Source: Saccoglossus kowalevskii (Eukaryota > Hemichordata > Enteropneusta > Harrimaniidae). Taken from it: 20,887 bases of DNA. The notes below the pieces were generated by a model. The model had not been told where the DNA came from and did no database searches. It saw nothing but the letters and a program-made list of their open reading frames with translations. The translations under genes and the position numbers were made by a program. The stretch is taken from contig NW_003127478.1 in NCBI RefSeq assembly GCF_000003605.2, positions 555-21,441 of the forward strand, given 5' to 3'. The stretch's first letter is position 1. Each line of letters begins with the position of its first letter. Shown here one piece after another: positions 1-11,323 of the stretch.

Positions 1-312
1 CATAACGCAACAAAATTCACATAACGCATCGTACGTAACACAACATAACGCAACACAATTCACATAACGTATCGTACGTAACACGACATTACGCAACACA
101 ACTCACATAACGCATCGCACGTAACACAACATAACGCAACGCAATTCACATAACGTATCGTACGTAACACAACACAACGCAATACAGTTCACATAACGCA
201 TCGTACGTAACAAAACACAATTCACGTAACGCACTATATACAACACAACATAATGCAACAGAAAACAACACAACGCAACACAGCACGACACAATACAGCA
301 CAACACAACAAA
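1..312. repeat. 43-bp-period tandem repeat array (minisatellite), left part outside window
   Basis: The phrase CACATAACG recurs at 18, 61, 104, 147 and 190, exactly 43 bp apart. A next, altered copy (CACGTAACG) follows at 223 after a 10-bp contraction. The monomer includes CATCGTACGTAAC and CAACATAACGCAACAC. From about 230 to 312 the array decays into A/C-rich sequence built from ACACAAC and GCAACAC words. Copies differ by a few substitutions. The array starts before base 1, so its total length is unknown. The minus strand is open for 90 codons here, but the Cys/Tyr/Val-rich product follows from the monomer and is not a gene. Confidence 0.93.
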
Positions 313-1574
313 AAGAAAACGTCGTATCGTATTTAATGGCAAAATCGATAAACGCGATTGATTAATTTCCTGGCTATAAAACATAATCCCAGCAATCCCT
401 TAGGTGTTCTACAAAACTTATTTAGAGTATAAATTCGAGACACTTCTCATACAAGAAAAGGGCTATTAATGTTATTAGACTGAAATAGAAAATCCGCTTT
501 TGACGATGGTCACCCATTTTACTCAAGTTGCCTCGAGGAAGGGTTACTATATTTAGATAATGTCACGGTGATGCTGACGGCCCTATAGAGCACATGCCAA
601 CTACTGGACTCGGATTATAGCTCTACAAAGTTACACACGCCAGGCCGGTGAATGGCAACGGCTAGTAAGATTTGAACTTGTCAACCTCTGAACATAGACA
701 GAGTATCAACGAATATAAGCCACAGGATATCGGTCGAGCGTTCGGTATATGCAAATTCAGATCACGGCAGTGCTCATGGAATAACTACAAAAGAAAACGC
801 AACATAGAAACGTATAGGCAAAAAAATGGCTAATTTAAAATAACTTGGCATTAAGCCAAAAACATTCAAATTAAAACGTGACTCTCAACCTCTGTATGAC
901 ATAATATTTCCATGGCAACACAACATCCAGAACAATGAGTGATGCGGTGCATAATGTGATTTCCCGGCGGGGAGTCGAGATAGCGGGAATTAAAGAAAAA
1001 AACATCATTGTCATTGGCAATCATTAGTAGTTTCCGATAACATGGTTATTCTCGCTTACTCAGCTCATGTACCTCGATTCGAATGGTTACCATCTGTAAG
1101 GTATGAGCATCCGTCATAAGTTGTATTAATTCAGTGATGCTGAAAATGACCAATAAAACTCACAACTATAACTACGAAAAATGTGATCATATAATCGCGG
1201 TTCTTTCTAATTGGGGCTTATTTTGTAGTCCGCAGGCAGATCGTGTTGATGGCCGCAGTGAACACTGCGAAAATTATACTTGGCTGATGATGATGGAAAC
1301 TGTATTATTACCTAAACTAAGTTATCTATCTATCAATAATCGAAATTCTCAGCCCAATTAGACAGTTCGTTGTAGATTGCCAAAAGGTATTTACGAGGTT
1401 GTCAGGGAAACGTAGGCAGACCAGAATAACTTCAAGGTGCATATCATTCTCCATATCGTTTTATTAACTTGAAGATGCGTTAGTGTGGAGGCCACTATAT
1501 TTGTTTATAAGAGCCACGGCTTCTCTGAAATAGCGGCCCAGAGGTGATTGTTTCTAGCTCGATGTCAAAGTGAC
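313..1574. other. Intergenic stretch, nothing recognised
   Basis: AT-rich, apparently single-copy sequence. The longest forward frame (1134-1361, 75 codons) has no recognisable motif and is the length chance gives in this composition. I see no tRNA-like A/B box pair, no splice-bounded exon and no obvious repeat. Confidence 0.6.
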
Positions 1575-1612
1575 GTACGAACGAAAGAACGAACAAACGA
1601 ACGAACAGACAA
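1575..1612. repeat. Imperfect (GAAC)n microsatellite
   Basis: A short run of ACGA/GAAC tetranucleotide units, with interruptions (GAAA, AAAC, AGAC), covers about 38 bp. It is a typical interrupted microsatellite and has no coding context. Confidence 0.8.
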
Positions 1613-1743
1613 ATGAATTACACTTCCAGCAGAGTGAAAAAACGGGCTGTGAAATTCGGGCAAAAATATATAAAGAATAATCCACATTATACCAAACTGG
1701 ACAGTATGAATATAAATACAAAAGCATTATTGAATGAAGACTA

Positions 1744-1889
1744 TTAAAGCGGGAGGGTCGTCACCTGCGCACGCGACGATTACAACACACGCTAAAAACG
1801 CAGAGGCTCATGGGTAGACGCTTGTTTGTAAACAATGACACGCTATGGTCATCTGACGCATGCGCAGGTGACGACTCCCCCTGCTTTTA
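1744..1889 (+). mobile_element. TTAA-FB fold-back MITE, copy A (subfamily 1), full length
   Basis: A 146-bp element starts TTAAAGCGGGAGGGTCGTCA. Its end, reverse-complemented, reads TAAAAGCAGGGGGAGTCGTC, giving imperfect terminal inverted repeats of about 27 bp that include GTCGTCACCTGCGCA. TTAA lies at the left edge and TTTA at the right. It has no internal ORF. The inner 93 bp match copy F (18601-18734, opposite strand) at about 87 of 93 positions by hand alignment. The inner right part holds GACGCATGCGCA (1855-1866), an NRF1-like word shared with D and F. Size, termini and lack of coding capacity fit a miniature inverted-repeat transposable element. Confidence 0.88.
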
Positions 1890-2114
1890 CACTACAAATT
1901 AAATTGTGACTGATAATACAAACTGAATGGAATTGAATGAAACGTATCGTTGTCTCTCGGTGCCAAGGGAGGCAGTTTAAAGAAAATTCCGTACCCTTTG
2001 TTTATATCACGTTATTTGAATATAACTTGTATATGATTGTGTCACATTGTCGCCAACAGAGGGCGTTCGGGTAAGATTATTTATTCTACAGGAAAAATAT
2101 GCGTAGAAATATCA

Positions 2115-2126
2115 GATGACGTCATC
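2115..2126. promoter_or_regulatory. Palindromic full CRE (TGACGTCA)
   Basis: GATGACGTCATC is a perfect 12-bp palindrome containing the full cAMP-response-element octamer TGACGTCA at 2117-2124. This octamer is the consensus for CREB/ATF bZIP dimers. No start site or exon is visible nearby, so function is inference only. A single octamer can occur by chance. Confidence 0.35.
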
Positions 2127-2242
2127 GATTTATGTGCAAATTTAAACTTTTATGTTTCAGTAAAAGCAATGAGCTTTGATCAAAATTGGAGTATGAAACC
2201 ATAAAATGGCATGATATGGAAGACGAACAACCACCGACAATG

Positions 2243-2263
2243 CATAATCATAATCATAATCAT
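2243..2263. repeat. (CATAAT)n microsatellite, 3.5 units
   Basis: CATAAT is repeated three times perfectly and followed by CAT. A short simple repeat. Confidence 0.8.
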
Positions 2264-2551
2264 TGCAATTTCACTGGATGCGCCAAACAAAAACAAAATT
2301 AATGCCAGATAAGTTATAAAACACTAATCTGTTAAAATGTACCTTCGTAGCAAGTTTCAGTCAGGTAAACTAAGCACGTATATTTCAGAAACAAAATGGT
2401 CGCTAGCCATCTGTAGCAGCAAAACGAGGGCGGTAGTCATAATCTCATTATTATTTTTTGTTTTGAATTTTTGTTTTCATCATTCTGAAATCATGCATGC
2501 TCATTATTCTCAGTACGTACCGTCGGTACAGAGCGCATGGGTGTCTACATA

Positions 2552-2563
2552 AGCGCATGCGCA
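2552..2563. promoter_or_regulatory. NRF1-like palindromic site
   Basis: AGCGCATGCGCA contains the perfect palindrome GCGCATGCGC (2553-2562), the consensus half-site pair of NRF1, a factor common at animal promoters. It is CpG-containing in AT-rich surroundings, so it stands out. No promoter or exon is otherwise visible nearby. Confidence 0.35.
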
Positions 2564-3298
2564 TTAACGTCGAAAATTATATTATCTAACATCTGTAAAT
2601 ACGAATTTGTTTTGACAACTCATTATTCAGTGTGCATATCAACATACTAGATCAAACGCATATACTAACAATTGACTCCAAATATACCCAATACCGGGTT
2701 CAAACAAAATTGTCTAACCGACCGTCTGGTCGCCCGTTTTGCACTTCGTGGAAAATTTAAACATATATTAAACACATTTCTATCAACAGAAAGTTCACAA
2801 TGTCTCAGCGGAAGTGCCACAGTGTATACACGCACTGGCGACACTCATACGCGTGTTGAGTCGAATAATCACGAACAATAGTTTGTATTCAGAGATTCTT
2901 AAGGGAAAGATTTGCAGGGGGTCTCGTGTATTGGTAGAAATTCCACGTTTACCACGGCTGTTTTTAATTGACCGATGCGCGTTCTAGAATTCCCGTGGCT
3001 ACATGCCGTACCTTGGTTACTGCATTGAGGTAATGGTTACTGTAACTGCAAGTATTGAAAATGCCGACAAATAGAAATATAAAGTGAAAAAAATGCGGAA
3101 ACTATATTATTACATCATTCGCTTTTGTAAATATTATTGTGATTTGCCATTTTTTAATAAAAAAATGAATTGTAATAATCAAAATAAGTGTGACTATTTT
3201 GTCACAGTGAACATTTTTAATGAACGAAAAGGAAATAAAATTAAATTTTAACTTATGATTGTAAAATCGGTATAAAATATATAAAAGTCAGTATTTGA

Positions 3299-3322
3299 TT
3301 TGTGAATCTATTTGTGAATCTA
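3299..3322. repeat. Perfect 12-bp tandem duplication
   Basis: TTTGTGAATCTA occurs twice head to tail with no mismatch. Probably slippage or local duplication. Confidence 0.85.
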
Positions 3323-3425
3323 CTGAACTGAAACACAACAGCTGTACTACGTCAGAGATCTAGGACACAAAATTATCAACAATTGAATAACCTCTTAAAA
3401 TACATGTTGTCTTATTAATTTACTC

Positions 3426-3449
3426 AAATAATATTGTAAATAATATTGT
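3426..3449. repeat. Perfect 12-bp tandem duplication
   Basis: AAATAATATTGT occurs twice head to tail with no mismatch, 127 bp after another duplication of the same unit length. Confidence 0.85.
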
Positions 3450-3577
3450 GTTGTGCCCATTTATATATTCATGCTAAGCGTCAACGACAGTCGCCTCCAT
3501 CGCATCGGCGCGTTTGACTATCGTGCCAGCGAGTCTCACACTACCTTTAACACCTTGTACGTCACGTAACTTTGAGA

Positions 3578-3614
3578 CAATAGTTTTGAAATACCGACAG
3601 TATTTCAAAACTAT
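3578..3614. repeat. Perfect inverted repeat, 16-bp stem with 5-nt loop
   Basis: AATAGTTTTGAAATAC is followed by the 5-base loop CGACA and then its exact reverse complement GTATTTCAAAACTATT. A seven-T run begins just after the last C of the right arm. The stem is too short for a typical animal pre-miRNA. I see no terminal duplication that would prove an insertion. It could be a fold-back transposon remnant or a transcribed hairpin. The structure is certain, but its role is unknown. Edges are accurate to about 1-2 bp. Confidence 0.8.
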
Positions 3615-3616
3615 TT

Positions 3617-4657
3617 TTTTCCAGAATCTATGATATGTTTGGATATATTATACATGCGGTCCATGTTGTTACTCTCAAGTCTATGTTATACAATACTGTT
3701 ATGTCGACGTTTTGAATGATTGTTAGCTACTAGGGAAATCATTTACAAGCGATAATTAAAACAAGTCACTAAATTGTTAAAATATGTATAAAGATATTCC
3801 AGTATTCACTGATAGTGTTAATTGTAACGTCATTTCTGTCAGGTAAAATTGTAAAAAAGACCAATCCCACTGTGCACCGCAAACTCATACGGGAATATAT
3901 AGAGACACCAATGATGCAAATCAAGGTATATAGGGGGTAGTTAAACAATTGTTTTGACCGTATATGGCGTGTGACTCGTTAACTAAATCTCGGTATATGT
4001 TTTGTTTGGTAACGTTGCTAAGATACCACTCATTGTGGTTGTATGGTGATGTTGGCGAGATGCCGGTACATTCTGATGGCCGCGTGACAATAATCTTGTC
4101 TTCACCAATGTCTTCTTACGACACTTTGACATCATGATTATAAACATTGAATATTACGGCATGTCTCCAGTATAAATACTGACAACTTAAAAAAAACAAA
4201 AACAAATTTCTGGAGGTTGTAAGTCTGCTCATTTTTTTTTTATTTTTGGAAAAATTCTTACTAACAACGCTTATAGTATTTATTTCAAATGGAAGTGAAG
4301 TAACACACATGATTGATGTGTATTTTTTGAAAAAAGAGATTCTCTGAACGTACATGACAGATTTGTATATATGCGGCAATGTGTTATCTCGACGAGCTAG
4401 ATGTGCTCGTATGCGCTTTACAACACAAGCACATGATTAAAAACAAACGAGACAATTATGATAAGTCTGATTAAATGTTTGCGATTTTCTTTGCGATGTC
4501 TTTAAAACGTTTCTTATTATTTGCCGATTCGTCTTCCAAATTATCACTTGTGAAGAAGAAAAAAAAAATGCCTTCAATCCATCACATTACATGCATTGTT
4601 ACCTTTTTCAAGTTAATTAGATCGTTCCCAGAGTTCCTTGCGAGTAGAACACCGAAA
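3617..4657. other. Intergenic stretch, nothing recognised
   Basis: AT-rich, apparently unique DNA. A 10-T tract lies near 4231-4240. The minus-strand frame at 4116-4379 is poly-Lys/Phe rich as a result of A/T runs and is not taken as a gene. Confidence 0.55.
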
Positions 4658-4713
4658 GTATCTCTGCCACCGAACTATGCATAGTATCTCTATCTGCCAC
4701 CGAACTTCGCACA
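4658..4713. repeat. Two-copy imperfect tandem duplication, 26-30 bp unit
   Basis: GTATCTCTGCCACCGAACTA (4658) is followed by GTATCTCTATCTGCCACCGA (4684). The shared core TGCCACCGAACT sits 30 bp apart because the second copy has an extra TATC. Both units end in a GCA-A word. Confidence 0.75.
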
Positions 4714-5261
4714 GTTCAATACGCGCTTAGCATCCCATAATTGTCAGACGAAGAAATACAAAATAAATGAAAGCACGAGTTTTTATTGTTGGGTAACTCG
4801 TCCTACTATCACCCAGTTTGTGCTACGGAAAATCAAAAATCGCCCTTGTCGCATAAATCTTTGATTGAGTGAATGAGGAGTCATGTCAGGACAAAATGCA
4901 GCGTGGTGACTATTACTGAACTGCGATGAACAGTACCAGAGTGATTAAAAGATCAACGAAACAAATAAGTTCATCACACGATTCCCACTGGGCATTAAAT
5001 AGCCATGACTTTCTGATTTGGATAACTGATCTTATATATTTACAAAGACTCGTGAAATACGACACAATATGCAATGTATCCGTATGATATTGACAATGTG
5101 TCGAATGTACAATGTTCAAGTTTATATTCGCACGGGAGAAAGATTGATAATTATATTATATTTTTACCAGTGTGTCACGCCTGTAATTGCGCGATTGAGA
5201 TGAGAAATAGATTTAGTTCATGTAAGCCGGTCTAAACATTATGCTATACCACGGTTTTCTA
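4714..5261. other. Intergenic stretch, nothing recognised
   Basis: AT-rich sequence with no repeat or gene signature that I can see. The minus-strand frame at 4913-5119 (68 codons) is unremarkable. Confidence 0.5.
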
Positions 5262-5700
5262 TGTTCAGAAGAAGGTTATCAGGGGTAAATTCTTCTCTCT
5301 GGGGGTTCTCCACACGTGTCAGGGGGGAATAGCGTCTCGTCTCTCTATCGCGTCCCCTTGAGGTACGGGATCGGGAAAGTCACTTAAACTTTACAGTCAA
5401 ATAAGACACACACAACAAAATACGTTTCAACTTTCGTCTTAGTCGATCAGTCGAGCACTCTATAAGACACAGCGCCCTGGGGAAAAATCCCCAAGACTAT
5501 CGCAAGGCTGACCCAAGACTCTCCAGGATTCCTCTCTCCTGGTGTACTCGCCAAGACCAACTAAAAACTCTTTATTCATTTTCAAAACTCTAACCAATTA
5601 CAAAGCAGTAAAAAGACTCTAGGGCGTAACCTTCAATCATAAAGCCAATCACAACTAAGTACTGGACACGTCATATCTTTTGATTAATCGTTCACTACAT
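5262..5700. other. Compositionally distinct block, possible LTR or promoter remnant
   Basis: This stretch is visibly more GC- and pyrimidine-rich than its flanks. It has a TATA-like TATAAGA at 5461-5467 followed by GCGCCCTGGGG, and a short GGGGA/TCCCC hairpin around 5480. On the minus strand it has AATAAAG (revcomp of CTTTATT near 5570) and CCAAT-type words. The motif (A/C)AA(G/A)ACTCT recurs between 5494 and 5620. The combination resembles a solo LTR, but I could not find ends with matching TG...CA and a target-site duplication, so the edges are approximate and the identity is open. Confidence 0.25.
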
Positions 5701-5738
5701 TAATAACTACGAATACCAACTGTCAGAAATAGTAGTTC

Positions 5739-5749
5739 AAAATGGCGAC
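5739..5749 (+). promoter_or_regulatory. YY1-like motif
   Basis: AAAATGGCGAC matches the YY1 consensus AANATGGCGNC. A near match, AAAATGGCGAT, lies at 6979-6989. No adjacent exon is visible, so occupancy and function are not supported. Confidence 0.25.
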
Positions 5750-6216
5750 GGTTATCTCGTAATTAGTTCAAAATCACTGAGCCAAGTTCCGTCCAGAACC
5801 TCAAATGGCCTAAACGATGACAGACATAACACAGCCATTCACTAGTAATCAGCTAATTAAGTCGATTAACAGATACGCAAAGACAAATTCATCATAAGGT
5901 CCCCAAACGCGAATAATACATACAAAGGTTAAATCTTTCTGTCAAATGAAAACGACGGAACGTTATTTTAACGCTACGGACTAAATGTATCTACAATCGC
6001 GTATACTACAAACAGAACGTTTCAGATGGTTTTGGAGTTTTAAAGTTATTTCTGTACCTCAGAATTAGTATAATATAATAGCAATAGCCACCCCAGAAGC
6101 GAGTATACCACTCGATTTTGATCAGCCACTCCATATATGAACCATCGGTCGTGTGCACGGTATATGTCGTGAAACTGGTCCAAAATCTGTGTACTCGGCT
6201 CTGGGTTGGCTATTCC

Positions 6217-6352
6217 TTAAAGCGCGGTGGTCGTCGCGCAACGCGTGTTCAAATTTCATGTAAATAAACAATGTATTTTACACGCGTTGTATACGTCGCT
6301 ATGAGTCCATATCGAACAGGACGCGGCGCGACGACAACCGCCTTCGTTTTAA
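6217..6352 (-). mobile_element. TTAA-FB fold-back MITE, copy B (subfamily 2), full length
   Basis: A 136-bp element is bounded by TTAA on both sides (6217-6220 and 6349-6352). The left end carries GCGGTGGTCGTCGCGCAACG. The right end, reverse-complemented, carries GGCGGTTGTCGTCGCGCCGC. Compared with C and E it lies in reverse. Its reverse complement shares CCTGTTCGATATGG, ACTCATAGCGACG and TACATTGTTTATTTACATGA in order. It has no coding capacity. The family link is clear from termini plus core. Exact edges are uncertain by 1-2 bp because of A/T bases at the junctions. Confidence 0.87.
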
Positions 6353-9300
6353 TTACAACTCAAATTGATGATTGTCCGCTCGTTGGGAGTCTGTAGAAAA
6401 CGAAAAAGAAAAGATACAAAATTCACGCGTTAATGGTTTTGCCGACGCTTCTATCATGAAAAGTATTATGGGTAATCAGGAGATACCGAATAAAAGTCAT
6501 CAGTGAACACACAGATAACACTGTTTTGTTTTTGTTTTTTTATAGTGGCGCTATTTGGCTTAGAGACAAAGAAGACACAATGAACATGACGTTTGATTGC
6601 CATTTGACGGTACCATGGGACATGAAGAGATGTTAGATGTGATAAAAATTGACACAGATACAAGTAAAAACCACAGTAACATAATTGTTCGATTAAGGCA
6701 TAGACCTTGACAAATCTTTTGCTAAAGTCCATGTTGAGGCAACCATGTAATTAGGTCACGCCACGTTACGGATGAATATGTTACGGAAGATTGTAATTCA
6801 TTGACTCCCATTAACATATTCATATTCTGGTCTGCTGCGTGAAAAAATTGTAGGACAATCTTTAGAATTTGTTTAGTGGTTTTACTAATTTTATTACGCT
6901 TACTTCAATTATGAAGATGCATTTAAAATGATACTTAGAACAAAAAGAAACAAAGACAACTGAACTCACTATATTTTCAAAATGGCGATATTGAATACGG
7001 TGCATTGTGGGGGCAAATGTGCGGTATGCCGTTGTGGTTGAACGAGCCTGAATGGTACTGACGTAATCATACAGAATACAAGAGAAATCTAAAAATATTC
7101 TATTTGCTGCTCGATGAGTTGACCAATCATGTGTGTATTGTACAAACGACTGTCTTGAAATGGCCACTAGGCGTTCTACAATTCCTTGGCAACAGAGGGA
7201 ATGGTGGCACGAGAAAGCGCCATCTGATCTGGATAGAACGTTTCAGTTGGAAGTCAGTCGTAAGCCGTCGTTGAAGTAACAACCTTCCTTTCGCGAATAG
7301 ACAAAACCGATTCAGCGATATCTTACACAATAATCCTTCACAAAACTTACATAGAAATATAAAGGCCCTACAATTGTTTCTATTGCAAAATTATTCAACC
7401 AGATAGGCGCTATAAGTAAGTGATTTTATCGCCTGAAAATTGTTCCATTTCAAACTGCGTCTGCACCGTGACACACACGGTGATTTTTCGAAATGCGTAC
7501 TAATTAGGTACCTTCTCACTGGTAAGTTATTGAAAACATTTTACGCAAATTTGAGCGATAATACTAGAATGAAATATCAATAAATTTGTGGTTACTTTCA
7601 ACACTTTGTGCTCTGATCAAAAACATGTCTCAAAACACGCTTGATTGTTAAAACACATAACCTTCTCTATGATATGCCATAACGACCACGTGACCGTGAT
7701 TTAGCAAGTACGTAATCTGGAGTGCGTTTGCATCACCGCCTTGAGTGGGTCGCACTGCCGGGAAACTTTCTATGAGGAAAATGACGAAATCGTTAGTTGA
7801 AATTTATCAGACATGAAATTTAACAGTTTTTTTAAATACATTGATATACTTCACGCGATTTTTGCTTGCATGGCAACGGAATCAATGCAATCACGCGATA
7901 CTACTTTCCCCGGATTACGTTCGCATATATGACTTCCTCGATGAGCCCTTTCGTACACAGTCAGCTGGCATGTGTATCTCTGTGCACTGAATTAAGGGCA
8001 CAGTCCCTCTATCAAGTGATGGGCGGACTGTGATAAGGGGAAGTTTTGCAACGGGATTCTCAACATTCCCAGATTTCACGATATCAAAAGAAAAACTCAC
8101 GTTCTTAAACCACTGATATATTAAATGGATACTCTTCCGATAAAAACCTTAAACAACATCATCAAAACTCGTTTTTGTGTTAAACGGTGAACATGGGACG
8201 GCGTCGCATTTGCATAATAAGGTCACATTCAGAATTTTTCAAGTCGAATTTTTGTATCAATAGAACATAGAAGTAAAACAACACAAACGTATTCCGCATT
8301 TTGACATTGTCACGGTGATACTAGTAACCATGATTTGCTGTGAGATCTGTGGGGAGTGATTGTTTAATTTCCGATCGACGTTGAGTACTCTACCAAGGAA
8401 TGAAAAAAACTAACTAAGTTATTAAATTTAATATTTAAAAACCATTTCCCAGTTACATGGACAGATGTTACCCGGGGGAATAGTAATATACATTTCACTT
8501 CAATGAACTTCAAGTACATCTTGTTGACCGCGAAGTTGAGTGAACGTGACTGTGACATTATTCGACGTAGGTGACTCGAATCGGGTTACGAGTTCTGTTG
8601 TCAGTAGGTTACCATGTATCCGATTTGTCGATTTTAAAACGATTTGGAACAAATACTATACTTGCAATCATGAAATATATGTAGTTTTCGGCAGGCATGC
8701 TACGAGCTTTACTTTTGCACCGAACATGTATATTATTCGATATAGAAATTTTAAAGTATCAAAAGTATTTTCATTTGTAAAATAAGACTGAGAAATCTAT
8801 TTTCATACACTATGCAGGGCAACCAAATTTTCCCGGTCAAATTTGTCTGCACATTTTTCTTTTATTCTTTCCCTAACTTTTTGAAGCCAACAGAAAAAAA
8901 TTGAGTCAGTTTTTAGTTTTTACTCCAACAAAAATTATATTTTTGACCCGATCCTCTGAAGGAGGTGCAGAATATAAACAATACTATTTTGTGAATTTGT
9001 GATGAAAAGAGGAAACTGGTGGCAAAAGGTTAAGTGGTATCAATACTGTATAATTATATGGGGGCTACAATCATAATGCATGAAACTATTAAATGTGTGA
9101 AAAATCGATACATATTTAATAGATAATGCAATCATTTCAGCATGACAAATTTATCGCAATCACCAATTACACGAATCAGACAAAAACTGAGTACCATCAA
9201 CAAACAATTACATTAAACATAGAATTTAAATGTGGGAAGAGAGGAAATAAACGCAGAAATGTTAAAATCCATGTAAATTTAATGATAAATTTCATTTACG

Positions 9301-11323
9301 ACACACTGCTGTTAGTTGGGGAAGAGATGGTGACGTCGTTGAAAACAGGCCGTGGGATGAGTTGATCTGACACTTATGTTATTTGAGTAATAAAAATAGT
9401 TGAAAACAACCGAAATCACATTAAGTGCTGCACAAACTTGCCAAAACCCCTTTTGCGTGTAAAGTTAAAGTTTCACCTCAAATATTTGAAAGTCATAACA
9501 AATTTCTTACACTTTATTTTCTAAAGAGCAAGGCCGCAGTACAAAATACTAGTATCATACCATGGCGACATCTTTCTGTAACGATGAAACTCCATATACA
9601 ACGAAAAACACGGCGTGCGCTTATACAACATACGGAATATAATTTCTGCCAATCTCGCAGCGATTACACTTTTTTGAGCGTCACAGTCAAAAATCAAGTT
9701 GTGTTACATATCACAAAACAAAGCTGTGTATATTTTATATAAAATGTGAAATTGTTTATTTTGTTTGAAATTAACTAAAAGTTGAATATATATGAAAATG
9801 GCCAAAATATGTCACTAATATATCCGGGGAATGATAATTCTACAAAGTTCTTCTAGTCAACAAATTCGGCAATCTGTAAGTAGGAGTTGTGAAGTAAAAT
9901 ACTTACGTTGTGGAATAATTATTACCCGCGCCTGGCACTGCACACAAAACGCCAAGTTCCGATAAAGTAACTGACGCTGCACGCGACCCCTAAGCTACTT
10001 AAAAAACCGCAATCCAAAATTGAACAAGTCGTTATGGCAACATTCAGACAGCGATAGACTACACACATAATCGCATTTCACAAACCAACGCGCTATGACA
10101 GTGAGAAACTAATATGTTTAAAGCGTTCCAGGTTTAATGTGCATGACTAATAATAGGACAAATGAATCTTGAACAAGGATGGTGTCTCCCGCTATTCGTG
10201 AAGCTTGTTTGTTTGTTAATGCAAGTCTGTGGGAAAAACAAACATCCATTCACCTGTTTATCTGCCCAATAAGTATTGTACTTAGGCGTAATCAACAATA
10301 AAAATTGAAAGTCAAATAAGCATGCTTCCACTGAATCCAAAATCGATCAACTGATTTGTCTTGCTCAAATTTGTAATTGGATTTTTTATACAGCGCTAAC
10401 GTCGGGCGGTTACCAAGGAACAAAAATGCAGAATTGGTTCAATTCCAATGCCACACAGGTCTGTTTAGATTCAGTGTAGCGCTGAGTATCTTTTCATCCG
10501 TGAACGTGTTTTGTGAAAGTGTTGAAAAGAGGGCATCAATACCGTTAAGTTCCATGCATTGTCATTATTAGTGTTGTACAAGTTTCACATCCAGCCAACT
10601 AGAAGTGCGATTCTCAGTTGATAATAAAACGCAGATACGATATCGGAATTGTGAAAACAAGACTGAGAATTCCGAAGTATACTCGTGATAGTGTCGTTTG
10701 AAGGCGCAACAATTGTAATTTTATTGAAGATACCCAAATTTGAATTTAAAAAGCCTTAGTACGACAGGTTGACTGGTCGATTATACAAAATCGATTTCCA
10801 TACTGTAGTTTGAAATTATTAAATATACATTATGTAGCACAATAAGTGTTGCTAGTATATGTTGAACAATGCGTACAGGAAGGGAAACAATCGACTCTAT
10901 CTTAACCAATTTTTGATTGACTGACTGCCGTGTCACAATCACAGCTTATAACCATATGATTTGAAACTATATGTAGTCACGTGATCTTTCTATCACAGAG
11001 GTAATGCGCGCGTGCGTTACTCCACGTGCACATGCGTACCACGCCCCACCACCCAATTACCAAATCCGCCTACCCTGTACAATATATTGTCAGGGCCAGA
11101 AGCTGACATCTGAAACAATTGCTGCCATTGGTCGAAAGCTGAAATGTCACGCAGACCCCTTAGCAGCATTCAAATAGTGTGTCGACCCCCTAACGAACTT
11201 CAGAAATTGATGAAAGATACTAGGACTTGTAGATATAATATATATCAAATGATTGTAGTTTTTGGTGAAAAATGTATTTTCACCCAACGAGTTTAAAGCT
11301 ACTTCAGCTTCTCGCCATTCCCA
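6353..11323. other. Long intergenic stretch, nothing recognised as a gene
   Basis: Nearly 5 kb of AT-rich DNA without a recognisable exon, RNA gene or family repeat. Frames up to about 105 codons (for example 9425-9742) are Lys/Thr/Asn/Phe-rich and match no family I know. A 12-bp inverted repeat with a 28-nt spacer is listed separately (6772-6823). A CpG-rich patch with an imperfect palindrome and an E-box (CACGTG) lies around 11002-11035. GGTGAAAA and TTTTCACC form an 8-bp stem near 11265-11285. Confidence 0.5.
6772..6823. repeat. 12-bp perfect inverted repeat with 28-nt spacer
   Basis: ATGAATATGTTA at 6772-6783 is the reverse complement of TAACATATTCAT at 6812-6823. The AT-rich arms make chance occurrence plausible. 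No terminal duplication is seen. Confidence 0.6.

Larger units (their letters stand above)
1890..3298. other. Intergenic stretch with isolated regulatory-like motifs
   Basis: AT-rich sequence with no gene recognised. It holds the CRE palindrome at 2115-2126, a (CATAAT)n microsatellite at 2243-2263 and an NRF1-like site at 2552-2563, all listed separately. Forward frames of about 70 codons at 2337-2552 and 2672-2881 have no family resemblance and are treated as chance. Confidence 0.55.

Noticed and set aside
103-384. Minus-strand 93-codon Cys/Tyr/Val-rich frame
   Set aside because: It lies almost entirely in the 43-bp tandem array, and its composition follows from the monomer. An array without stops in one frame gives such ORFs without coding selection.
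1071-8590. Scattered GTTCGAAT/TTCGAATC-like words resembling a tRNA B box
   Set aside because: None has a matching A box or acceptor stem at the proper distance, so no tRNA or tRNA-derived SINE head is supported.
9425-9742. Longest forward frame, about 105 codons
   Set aside because: Lys/Thr/Ser-rich with no domain, no ATG at its first codon and no conserved-looking segment. Expected by chance in AT-rich DNA of this length.
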